Source: Lepisosteus oculatus (lineage: Eukaryota > Chordata > Actinopteri > Semionotiformes > Lepisosteidae). Taken from it: DNA of 64,000 nt. This document shows positions 10,800 to 26,379 of the stretch, piece by piece. Position 1 is the first letter of the stretch, and the number at the start of each line of letters is the position of its first letter. A program made the translations under genes and the position numbers. The notes under the pieces were generated by a model. It saw only the letters and a program-made list of their open reading frames with translations, searched no databases and was not told the origin of the DNA. The stretch spans positions 7,004,501 through 7,068,500 of the forward strand of contig NC_090698.1 of NCBI RefSeq assembly GCF_040954835.1, read 5' to 3'.

Positions 10800-13699
10800 G
10801 AAGGAGGGAGGCGCCACACACTCACAAGCACGTGTACAACAACAAGCTGTGGTGCATTTCACTTTTCCTTTATTGTCACTGCTCTTGGTGGGTGCCAGGA
10901 GACCGGACAGGATACACAGTTATGCCATGCAGAGTTTCCAGACACCGCAGTCAAAGCAGATCACTTTGGCACATGAGGGGGGGGGATGGCAATGTCTGGA
11001 ATGATCCCTGTTGAATACTGAAGCAGCACTAACAGGTTCACAGATGACCGGCGGCACTGGGTTGGCGCCACCACCTACAGAGAAAACGACACATTTCCTT
11101 GGCTCATCAAAATGAAACACTGGGTGCCCTCTGTGTTCTTCACTGCACTCGGCAGCACCTCTGAGGGCAACAGCGCAGCGACCGAGGGGTAATTATCTTC
11201 TCCAATGACCACGGCAGAGAACCCCTCCTCTGACAGGCAGTTGGGCTCCTCCACTGCTTCGAACCCCATCGCTTCTCGCGAAACTGTGGGCCACGCTGAG
11301 AGTCTCTGCCCCCAGAGACAGAGACTGTGCGCGGATCTCTGCCCAGCGGGATTCCAGACATTCACTGAGCACACAGGGGAAAGTCCTGTATTACTCCTGA
11401 CTTTTCGCAGGATTTTGTTTTTTTGCAGTATCTTGCAGGATACTACTACACCAAGACAGCGCAGGCATCCCTCATTTCTTCATATCTCCCCAGTGTGGTG
11501 CCCGCGAATTCCCCCACAAGATGGAGTGCAGCAAAATATGTGAAAGGATATGGGTTTCTGATCCACAAAATCCTTCAATGGAGGTGTTGCTACCAGACGG
11601 TGCTGGCCCCTGACGCTTACAGACTGACGCGACCTCACGCGTAAAAACAAACTAACGAGTGCAGACGGATTTCCACTCATTATTTCCGAGCCTGCGAGCA
11701 ACAGCAGTGGTCTAGATCCCGGCACTCGACAGCAGGAATCTGGCGCGTCTCCCGGCGGCACACATCACAGTGAAAAAGAAAAGGAAAGGAAGGCTGCAGT
11801 CCTACACTCCCACCGCCAGAGGGAGACCAAGGACAGTCTATTAAACCAGCTAAATGAACCGTCGCCGCAAAGGAAGTCCAGGCCTGGCGGTGTGCTTTTT
11901 CTCAACTGGGCGGAGAGTTCATATGCTCACACAGAGACGCACACGCCTCAGCGTAAATTGGTAAAAATATAATAATAATTTAAAAAAAAAAGAATTAGCT
12001 CTACAGTCATATGTAATGCATGTGGTAGGTTAAAGTGCAAACAGAAAATACAAAATATGACACTTTAATTTAACCGTTTCCAGACATTGCCATAGTAATA
12101 ATAATCTCATACATTTCATTGTAGTTATTATATATTAAATATCCTTAATAATTATATTCTATTATTGCTAACATCATCAGTATAATAAATCTTAGAGCTG
12201 CTATAATAGTTTCCCATCGCAAACTCAACAGGTCGGCACGCGGCTATGTTACAGTGAAAGGACAGTCACGACACTGGGAACACGGGGCGCGGGCTCGAGG
12301 CATGCACGAGGGCTTTCCGGAGGGGGTGCAGCGCGACTGCTGCCCCCTGTTGGACGAGGGGCGTCCGGAGCGGCCGTCTCTCCCATTCCCGCTCTCGTCC
12401 GAAGCGCACACGCGTTCTCCCACATCCGGGTGATGGACCATCTTCCGTTCCATCGGTATGGACAGATGATCTGTTCGGCTGTTTCGAGTACGAGCTAGGA
12501 TTTTTTTTTTTTTACAGCTCCGCTATTCTACACCAGTGTAAAAGACAGAGAGGCCATTGAGGGGAGAGAGACATGCACTGACACAAAGTCAAAAACCAAC
12601 CAAATACACGCTGGGAGACCCTCTGACCATTCAAAACACACCCAAGGACCCGTAGCACAGTGTTTTGTTTATACAAAATAATGCTATAATTTAGAGACAG
12701 ACGGGATTGAGGTCAGAGGTCACACTGAGAGGATCCAGATAAAGGCCAGACAGACAGTTTGGAATTGCAGAAACCCGTACCAGTAAGAGAAATCGGCTGG
12801 ACACACAGACAGACAGACACCATTTTAAACTGGATAAACCCGTAAGTATCAGTGAGGTTGGATGAAGAGGCAGACAGAAGTGTTAACCTCGCTCAAGATG
12901 GACTGGTACTGTGTGCGAGTGCGTGTGTGCACGATGTCACCTTCTCTGCCTGTTTGACTTCTGCTCTCTCTAGGGGGTAGGGACTGGAATAAATTAAAAC
13001 CCCTCCAGTAAGATAACCAGATCCCGTCAATTACTGGGGACGGTGAAGGTCTGGAGGGGACAAGCCCCTTGCCCAGGTGAGGGGTGTCAAAGCAGCTGAG
13101 ATCCAGTCCACCTGCAGCAGAAAGATGAGTCTGAGTGCTCCGGGCTCCACAGCCAGGACTTACAGGCCAGTCCTGATTGTCCATGCTCAGATAAGGACAA
13201 GGCGGGAACAAGCCGCAGAGAGAGAGAGAGAGACAAAGTGATCAGCAGGCTGATGTGAAAGGTTCTAGTGCGCACACACACACTGACACACCAGCACAGT
13301 ACACAAAGAGCTCAGTGCAGGACTGACAGTGTGAATCCTGCTTCCTGGGTTGGCTCAGCAGCTTTGATTGGACCCACAGACAGACAGACGGACAGACGGA
13401 GGGACAAACAGCCAGACAGGCTTCCGCCTGCTGGAAAAATAAAGTTAAAGTGAGAACGACATCAAATGTCTCATTTACACAGGATCCTAGTGTGCCTGTC
13501 AGTGGAGATCTCCCAGTCAGACCCTGATACACACATGCACACCGACAGACTGGCGGTCCAACGCTCCTGCACAGCAGCCCACTGCTGCAGAGACCGGGAC
13601 CCTGGCCCTCTGAGAGCGACACGCACACAACCTGCTACAGGCGCATTCGCTCACACACACAGACATATATACACGCGCGCTCCCGGCGGGGATCAGAGT
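10800..13699. other. Spacer between the SCHIP1-like and ACHE genes, including probable ACHE 3' UTR
   Basis: No coding exon is supported. The right part (about 12.5-13.7 kb) follows the ACHE stop codon on the minus strand and is presumably 3' UTR, but I could not choose a polyA signal. An AT-rich stretch occupies 11960-12230. Tetranucleotide-like cagacagacaga tracts lie near 12800 and 13377-13410. Confidence 0.4.
12335..12356 (-). promoter_or_regulatory. CTCF-like motif between SCHIP1-like and ACHE genes
   Basis: On the minus strand the sequence reads CCAACAGGGGGCAGCAG inside a small CpG-rich island (12235-12440). It resembles the vertebrate CTCF core (CCASYAGGGGGCRSYA). The position between two co-oriented genes fits a boundary element. 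This is a motif match by eye only. Confidence 0.3.
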
Positions 13700-18055
<4,356 letters not shown>

Positions 18056-18418
18056 TCACGGGTCTCACTGATCAGACACAAGCCCCTGTTACTTCCCATA
18101 AACGCCAACGCACAACCGAATTACCCGACCACGCCCCTCGCCCTGCACCACACCTCCCGTCAACCCACCACTTAAGGTCTCCTCAACTGCACTCCCACGC
18201 TCAGTACTGAGTTCAACCTCACCGGGCTACGTTCTCAAAACTACGCCTAGAAACCCATCGTCTCGTGAAACTCTGAATACTTGACCCACGCTTTCTCTTG
18301 ACCACGATTATTGACTACGTGACTTGCCTAAGTAAACCCGGCTTCTGCTCTACTTTATTTCTCCCTCCAATCTTTGGCCAAGCACCGCATAGGGTCCTAT
18401 CTTCTTTGTCGTGACCAA
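18056..18418. mobile_element. Degenerate LTR-like repeat (TGTCACG...CGTGAC)
   Basis: A C- and T-rich segment begins TGTCACGGG and ends near GTCGTGACC. Its 3' part, with 'agggtcctatcttc', resembles the 3' parts of similar segments at 31195, 35650 and 60540 ('tctgcacagggtc'). This suggests a family of Ty3/gypsy-like solo LTRs. Clean target-site duplications are not visible for this copy. Confidence 0.35.
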
Positions 18419-18916
18419 CTGTATCTAACACAGGATATTTGCATAGGCCAAGGGGTTCCTAATAACCCGGCCACTGAAAATAAAACAGCGCCAAAATCGA
18501 CTGTATTCGCATGTCCTGAATAACCGATGACAAAAGTGTGACTTTTCCTAACTGACTAACTCTCCTCGACACGGACATGTTTCTATACAGTGACTGTCCC
18601 TAGCCGGGCCCAGTCCTGAAAAGTTTTGTGTTGTTTTTCCTCAGAAGGCTGCGCTCCTGTCCCGCAGCACTTTCTAGCGTTCTCTGCCGAGACACCAAAA
18701 AAGCCGGACTTGGGCCAAGTTTAAAAGAAGCTTCCAGCCGTATCCCAGGCAACGGCCCGTAAATCAAACTCGGTTCCACTCGGAACGCGTTTCTTGTTTG
18801 GCGACTGGCGCGGGCCGACGTCCTGCAGAGATATGAGCGCGTTTGCTGCGAGAGCGGAGTTTTGTGTGAAAAACCCGAGGCCAGCTGTTGGTGACATCGA
18901 GCCCTCCTGACTCCTT

Positions 18917-19054
18917 GCAAGCTGTCCACCCCTTTGCAGAATCTCAGCTGTGATTTCTGCACTCTTTTAAGCCAAAAGAACAGCACATGTATTATTTATA
19001 GAAATCAGACTGTAGGGGAAGAGATAGATAATTTTCTTTTCTGTTTTCTTTTCT
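18917..19054 (+). repeat. Inverted copy of the ACHE intron-4 segment
   Basis: Partner of 14356-14493, about 98-99% identical over 138 bases, in opposite orientation and about 1.2 kb upstream of the ACHE start codon. Both copies keep the same open frame, including SCDFC and [11 protein letters not shown]. Confidence 0.9.
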
Positions 19055-19059
19055 CAGGA

Positions 19060-22000
19060 CACTTGAACCCTACAGGCTTCTACCTAGGAGGCTGGCTGGT
19101 CACCCTGACCTGCGCCGGTTGGGTCCGGCTCAGATGATGTGCGCAGCAACAGGCCGAATAAATCCTGGTGCACCCACGTCCCTTTCCTCCCAGAGGAGAA
19201 ATGGATTTTACCTCCTCTCTCCCCTAAAACACACAAGCAGCCCCCACCCCCCCCACACACACACACTTTGTTGTTGTTTTCCGGTGTTGTGTGGGTTGCC
19301 ATGGCGATGGGATTAACATGTCCAGGAAAACACGGGGATGGCTGGGATGCCTGCTATTTCTGGCCCCCCAAACTCTGCGCCTCTCTATTTTGGTGTTCAC
19401 ACACTCACTCACACACACACACACATTCAGACTGACAGCTGGGCCAGCCAAGTCATTACAGCTACGTGCTGAGAGGGAGGGAGAACCGAGAGGGAGAGGA
19501 AAGCGAGAGGAGACAGGGGGATGAGACTGAAGGAGAGGGAGATGGAGAGGAGGGGAAAAGGGAGAGGGAGAGGACGCTGGGAGGGACAGAGCGGGAAAGG
19601 GGCAGAGACGATTGAGAAGCTCATATATTTTTGTTGTTTTTCATTTTACACTTGGCGGGCCATGCAGGGCTCCTGTACAGATGCAGCTGTACTCTCCTTG
19701 TTTTGCAGACTGGCAGTCTGCAGAGACAATAGCAGTTTCTCAGAGATAACCTCTGGCTGATACCTCCTTCGCCTTTTGAAGGCAGAGAGAGGCAGAGGCG
19801 TCTGTCCACGGAGAGCAGTGAGGTGCTGGTGGTGACAGACAGCCTTGCTGTTTCTGTGCCCCGATATTAATATCCAGGCAGACGAACAGCTGGCAAGAGG
19901 AAGCAGGGGCTCCCATCCTGAAAATAGACCCCGGAATCTGTGTGTGGAGTTCACATGGGGATCTGTTTCAGTTTGGGATTACACCAGGCTCACTGGTGCC
20001 CATGTAGTGAGCGTGGCGGGGAGGGCCTCAGGCCCGCTCACTCTCCATGGAGCCTCACTCCGAACTGCGCGCCTGTTGCCATAGAAACCCAGCCCCGGCC
20101 TGCCATCCCCAGCCCTCACTCCTCCTGGCAAGCCCGTCTCCCCGTCTCTCCCTCCTTCACTCCTCCCGACTCGGTGCGCCTCAGGTCCGCTCTTGCCGCG
20201 TTTTAAGTGGCTCCCACGACCCACGACCCACGACCCACGACGGAGAGACCGATATTGCGGAAAGACCTGCGGCGCTCGCGGTCCGGCTGCGAGTTAGACG
20301 TCACGAACACTGTCATCTTATCATGTATTCGTTCAGAAAGACGACTGGTACATGTCGAGCGTGTCTCCACACTCCAGTCCAGTCGTTCCTTCCCAGTACT
20401 GTTTAAGGCTCTCTCCCCGTGAGACAACTGGCAGGGAGTCGCCAGACAACAGCGAGCGAGAGCCGTGTAAGGCGAAGCATTAAAAATTTCGCACTAAAAA
20501 CAGCCACGGCTCTTTGCCGCCTTCCTGCGGAGGCCCACTGCACAGACCACGTATTTCTGTCGTATGCGATATATTTTTAAGTGGATATTTATTTTTAGGA
20601 CAGACCTGGGGTCGCTCGGAGTAATCCCGGTCCGCTGGCGATTGCGCCTAATGTAGATCCTGTGATCTGCCGCGCCGCTGACACAGCCCGGTCGCGTTGT
20701 CACTCCAGCCGAGATGACAGTTTGACGAGCGCAGGGGAATCACCCCCCGCCCCCCTTCAAAGCTTTTCTTCCAGGAGAGGAACTGCTCTGTTTCACGCTT
20801 TGTGTAATAATTCACATCCGACGCAGCACGCAGCAGCATGGGCTCACGGCTCTGGGAAGAGAAGTATAGGGACTGCCCCGAGAACGACAAACAAACACAT
20901 GACGGCTAGCGATGGGACCTCATACAGCTTCATCGTTGCTCTATAGGCAGGGTAACATCATAACAGCCCTATAAAAAAGCGGAGCAATAATCAAAACCAT
21001 GCTAGACCCAGTAGAATTGTCTTACAATCGTAACTGTCAGCAACTCGGCGCTCACTAAGAAGACAATGATTACATTAGACTCTGGAAACCAGCTGACTGG
21101 AAGGGCGATGCTCCTCCAGCAGCTGTGTAACAGCGGGAACTGCAGGCCAAGCAGATGTGTTCTGCAAACATCGCTGGCGATTAGAGCTGACCTATATAAG
21201 GGCCGGGCAACGAACACCCCTCCATCTGTTTTCTAACCGCTTCAGCCAATTCAGGGTCGCGCGGGAGCCGAAGACTATCCCGGCAAGCAGCGGGCACAAG
21301 GCAGGGTACACGCTGGGCGGGACGCCAGTCCGCCGCGGGACACGCACACACACCAGGGCGAATTTTCTCAGAGCCAATTCATCTACTAGAATGCGTTTGC
21401 ACTGTGGGGAGAAACCTGATCATCTGGAAGGAAACCCCACACGAACACGGGGTAAAACAGACAAACCCCACACAGAAAGCACCCCCAAAACTGATCTCGG
21501 GGCCCCAGCGCTGCGAGGCAAAAGCGCTAACCCCTGGCGCACCGGCGACAAACTGGACGATCGCTGTTTTCCGGTTTTAAGCTCAATCACGGAAACGTTT
21601 CTCTTGTTTCATTTCAATAATTCAACCTTTTGACTTTCGTCGGAGATGCGAAGTCTTTTCCTCTTGCTCGTCCCCGCTGTCCACACACAGCTTCAGCAGC
21701 GAGCACAGATGAACATCGGGAGTAACTGCACTTGGCGCTTACTGAGGAAAACACATGAGTTCTATATATACACATCCGTCCCAGGTGACTTCATGCGCGC
21801 TCGATCTAAACCATCTGCTGCCAGAATCACATCAAGTTGACCTGTTACGTGATTTCCTCGTTCAAAAGCGTGGGGTTGGGCGGTGCAAATCCCGATTGTT
21901 ATTGTGAATTAGTGAATATTTATTTGAGGTCGTCAAGAGCAATTCCAGCCCACTGGCGATGAGGCAGATGTTTTCGATAAGCAGTGTTATCGATAACAGA

Positions 22001-24380
22001 AACCCTTCGCGAAAAAAAACAAAAACCCGACTCCGGACGCCCAGCGTCGCTCTGCTGTCCAGGCCTGATAGGTGCTGCTCACGAAGGCGGCTGGTCTTCG
22101 GCCGGTTCACTCGCTACGTGAAGGTGAGATCCCGCTTTTCGTCGTCCGCCTCCATATCGAAGACGACGACCGAGCGGAAATCTTTTACTGGAGCTATTTC
22201 TACAGCCTTTTAAAAAGCCGATAAATGAGACTGAAGGAGAGGGAGAGGGAGGGGAAGAGGACGGTGGAAGGGACAGGGTGATAAAAACCGGCGTGGACAG
22301 GGCGGTCACAGCCGTTTGGTTCCTGACGATATCATTGAACTCTTAAACCCGCCCAAGACGCCCGCACGTGCTCTCGCTTCGGACCCAAGACCCGTTCTCG
22401 GCACGGGACTCCGAACCCCGGGAGACCCGAGCTCCCCGGCTCTGTCGCCCCCAGACCTGCGGAACGACCTCCCGGAGCCCATACCCAGTGCACCGAGTGT
22501 ACACGTCAGCCAGCACCTTCACGTCCTGTGCATAAGACGTACAGTACTCTAGCTTTTCGGATTCGTCTTCATTTTCCGTCTTCAGCTGCGCCCACGTCGT
22601 TGTGGTATTATTTTAGGATTTCGAGTCACGGAACGTGTCATACACTGTCTGTATAACAATATGCAATTCGGCGTTGAAACAAGCAGACCGAAAGCACTAA
22701 ACTACCCCGTCTTGCATTCTGATTCCCGATTGTGCTGCGGTGTTATTCTCCCCTGGTATCGCTCTACAGACTCGCTTGCCTCCTGTGTTTATTTAAAGGG
22801 TTCAGCTATATTTGTCTGTCCTGGAAAATGAATTGCGGGGGGCGGGGTGCCGCGAGGCGAAGGCGTTGTACAGTAGGTGAGCTGGGCTCGTGCGACCCGG
22901 GGGCGGGGGCGCGTGTGACGGCGCCTCAGCCTTGACCGCAGCCCGTGCTTCAGAAACCTGCTCCGCTGGAGTTCGCGGCGCACAAGACACGCGCGGGCTG
23001 CACGAGCAAGAGACCTCTCCACTCTGAAGGTTTCCTCTTGCTCGAACGACCCGCCGCCGTTCTGCAACATTCACTCCACCCCACCACCAATGCGCAACTC
23101 TTTTCCCGGCGCGACTAACGCTAATCGCGCTGGATGGTCCGATTAGTGTTGATACCGTGAATGCTTCAATCAAAACGAAATATATACCATATCCTAAAAC
23201 AGGAAATCGTATTACTAGGAATATTAAATCGCTCCATTTCTTCCCTCAACTGTCGTAGCATGCAACCGTAATAACCACCGTCATCATCGCCACCCTCTGA
23301 GTGTTTTTACGCTGTTCGGAGGCAGCTCACTGGAGCCAACAAAAACACTGACATCAAAGCAACTCAGGCCATCACACAGGGGCCACCCATTAACTACACT
23401 GGCGTTCTGCATCCCCAGAGTCCCCTCTATGTATAGAAGCGGCCGTGCCAAGTTGTGTACGTCCGGAATGTGCGGCATTTTCACAAATGCGCGCACACGG
23501 GCATACACACACCGACACACACAGGCGATCATGCCCTTCACTGTATAAACACGGCACAGCGCGCCAGCCGATAATACTGAATGTGCTCCACCTGCTTATT
23601 ATCAGAGTGGTTAAAAAAAAAACCAACAAGACTATAAGCTGTTTTTTTTTTATTATTTTAAATTGTAAACCAGGCAGCCGTGCACTCAGTTACCGTACCT
23701 TAGGGGCTACCTGCTCCTGTTGGCGGCCGTCAGTCCGTGTCTGTCTCTCTCTCTCCTGCTATCGTCTTCCTTGGCTGGGCTGGTTTGGGGACTCCGGCGG
23801 TCTTTGGACAAATGAGGGAGGGAGGGGGGACCGGAAAACAATGAAGAGAGACGGCTGTGGGAAACCGTCTGTTGCTTGCCGAGAGCACCGAGGCGGTCAC
23901 GCTTCGCTCCGGACTCGCTCACTGCTGGTCTCTCAGAGCCTGCCTAGAATAAACCCCTCGGAATAAAAAAAGACGGGTTCTATTCTCGCGAGATCTCCCC
24001 CCCCCCTCCTCCTCTCTCCCCCGGTTCTGTCTAGTAATAAATATTGTGCGGCCACTGTATCATGCGCTTTTAATCCTAATAGTGGAAAAAAAGAAAGACA
24101 TTTAAAAAAAAAGAAATCGGTTTCAATTTAATTAATGCGCTAGTCCGGGCCAGTTCCGTGATCTCGGCGCTGGCGTGAGCGAGTCTGGCGCTGTGGACGC
24201 GGGGATAACCCAGACATCCTAGAGAGGAAGGGAGCGTCTGTCAGATTCACGCCGGAATTCCCTCTCTCCTGCTCGGCGGGACACCCCGGGAAAGCGACCC
24301 CCCTTTTCCTCCTCTCCAGCAGGGTGCGATTTGCGCTGGTTCCCACAACGGGCCTCCTTTTACAGGGGCTTGGTCACCGG
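19060..24380. other. GC/CpG-rich flank upstream of ACHE
   Basis: No conserved protein is recognised on either strand. The stretch holds a (CA)n tract (19395-19425), GA-rich tracts (19460-19610, 22230-22280), a short tandem of 'acgaccc' at 20215-20242, and CpG-dense segments at about 20150-20300, 22320-22560, 22830-23160 and 24140-24330. The CpG-rich parts are candidates for the ACHE promoter and non-coding exon 1, which must lie upstream of 17.7 kb. I cannot name the exon. Confidence 0.35.
21225..21547 (-). mobile_element. V-SINE/L2-tail type retroposon (inverted)
   Basis: On the minus strand this matches the element at 26020-26375: the tRNA-like head, the 'tttcc...ccagatgatc' core, the 'gactggcgtcccgcccagcg' and 'taccctgccttgtgcccg' stretches, and a tail that ends in the 'aaccgcttcagccaat' complement. 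This arrangement is typical of vertebrate V-SINEs with an LINE-type 3' tail. Confidence 0.7.
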
Positions 24381-25182
24381 AGTGTGTAGTTAGCCAGGGT
24401 TAACAAAATCGTTGGTCATTTGATCAGCAGAAGCAAAACAGAAGGAGAAACCTGTAACCCGGACACTTCCTCACCTCCCCCCTCGCAGTGCTACTGACAA
24501 CACTATACTACTACTCTGCTTCTACTAACACTTCTCCTACCACTAGCAGCTGTTATTACAGCTACTGCTACCACTACACGTGCTGTCGCTGCTGCCATTG
24601 CTCATAGTAGCGTTTGCTCTGCATCTCAGAAAACTCCACAGTGTTTGTGGCTTGGAGTGAAGGCTCATTTAATTCAGATCAAAACCCACGCAAAGGAAAA
24701 ACAGAACATACTGTAGCAAATCACAGTTCCATCATGGCAAAATCAGAATAAAGCGCACTAAAGCTCAGTAAATTCAGTGTAAGAGTACAGTATAGAGTAG
24801 TGAAACTCAGTTCTAAATTCTGGTAAAAGCAGGGCTGGGCATAGAGAGGGAGGGGAAGAGTGACTCAAACTGGAGAATCATGGGCATACAAACTTCATAA
24901 CATACGTGAGGCGACACAAAAAACCCCTCTGGCAATGGAGAAATAGCCAAGAAGCCTTAATGGGAACTGGGAACACAGGGCTTTCTAAAGCTCTCGGAGC
25001 AAAAACAACAGTGGCAAAGCCCTCTGGCTCCTTCTCGGATATCTCAGCTCACCTCGTGGTCCGGGGGCAGGGTTATATTTGGTGTCACATAAACCAGAGC
25101 TCTGGGGCAGCCTGGGAGCAGCCTGTTGAAAAGGAGAGGGCGAGGGTTAGGGTTAGGGCACTGGGCAGGGCTGTGTACTACT

Positions 25183-25665
25183 ACTACTACTAATAATTGC
25201 TTACACTTATATAGCGCTTTCCTGGACACTCCACTCAGAGTGCTTTACAAGTAATGGGGATCCCCTCCACCACCACCAATGTGCAGCCCCACCTGGATGA
25301 TGCGACGGCAGACATAGTGCGCCAGAACGCTCCCCACACACCAGCTCTCAGTGGGGAGGACAACAGAGTGATGAAGCCAGTTCAGAGATGAGGATTATTA
25401 GGAGGCCGTGATTGGGAAGGGCCAATGGGAAATTTGGCCAGGACGGTGGGGTTGCACCCCTACTCTTTTCGAGAAACTCTCTGGGATTTTTAATGACCAC
25501 AGAGAGTCAGGACCTCGGTTTTAAATCTCATCCGAAGAACAGCACCTTTTTTTACAGTTTAGTATCCTCGTCACTATACTGGGGCATTAGGACCCACATG
25601 GACCACAGGGTGAGCGGCCCCTACTGGCCCCACTAACACCTCTTCCAGCAGCAGCCTCAGCTTTC
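25183..25665 (+). repeat. Dispersed repeat 'TATATAGCG' family, copy 1
   Basis: Begins after a (CTA)n stretch with 'cttatatagcgctttcctgg' and runs through 'ccaccaccaatgtgcagccc' and 'tgggatttttaatgacc'. Further copies are at 36616-37145 (+), 32505-32778 (-), 41435-41725 (-) and a fragment at 61690-61775 (+). The class is not known to me; there is no coding frame. Confidence 0.8.
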
Positions 25666-26019
25666 CCTGGAGGTCTCCCCTCCAGGTACTGGCCAGGATC
25701 CCACCTGCAGAGCTTCAGCGGGCTGCTAGCACTGCACTCTGCACTCATTCCCTTGTCCTTCTCCTGCTGGCTGTGCTTGAATTTAAGCTTCAATTTAAGA
25801 CCTGAACCAGGCTCCTGCTATGTTCTTCTGCAGAGATATAACAAATGTTTAAGGGGGAGGATATTCCAGGCGGACATTGTCTATATATGTCAATGTTGTT
25901 AAGTGGTCCCCACTCTGTGTGCTGAGTGACAGTGCTCTACTCTGATTTTCTACCCTATGAAGACTACTTCCACTCAGGCCAGATGGTGATAGAGGGACAG
26001 TAACTGGAATAAGCTGCCA

Positions 26020-26375
26020 GGGCTCTGGTGGTACAGTGGCGCAGCACTTTGCATTGCTGGCTCACAGTGCTGGAGCCCTGGGTTCAGTTCAGTATCTGGG
26101 GTGCTATCAGTTTGGAGTCTGTATGTTCTCCCCATGTTGGCCTGGGTTTCCTCCAGGTGCTCTGGTGTCCTTCCGCCATCCAAAGACATGCTGGTGGGTT
26201 AAGTGGCATCTGGGGAAATTGGCCCTTGTGAGAGTGTGTTTGTGTCCGTCTGCCCTGCGATGGACTGGTGTCCCATCCAGGGTGTACCCCGCCTTGTGCC
26301 CGTTGCTTGCCGGGATAGGCTCTGGCTCCCCTGCAACTCTAAACTGGAAGAAGTGGTGAGAAACTGGATGGAGGG
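26020..26375 (+). mobile_element. V-SINE-type retroposon
   Basis: The head 'ggtggtacagtggcgcagc' with later 'gggttcagttc' looks tRNA-derived. The central part carries 'gtatgttctccccatgttgg', 'ccaaagacatgctgg' and 'gcgatggactggtgtccc', the conserved core of fish V-SINEs. The tail ends in 'gtgagaaactggatgg', as in L2-mobilised SINEs. Confidence 0.8.
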
Positions 26376-26379
26376 ATGT

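Noticed and set aside
10305-10862. Minus-strand Pro/Ser/Leu-rich frames of 90-185 codons
   Set aside because: Low-complexity translation of the purine minisatellite.
25139-25160. Short 'agggttagggttagggc' telomere-like repeat
   Set aside because: Only about two to three hexamers, so too short to argue for an interstitial telomere.
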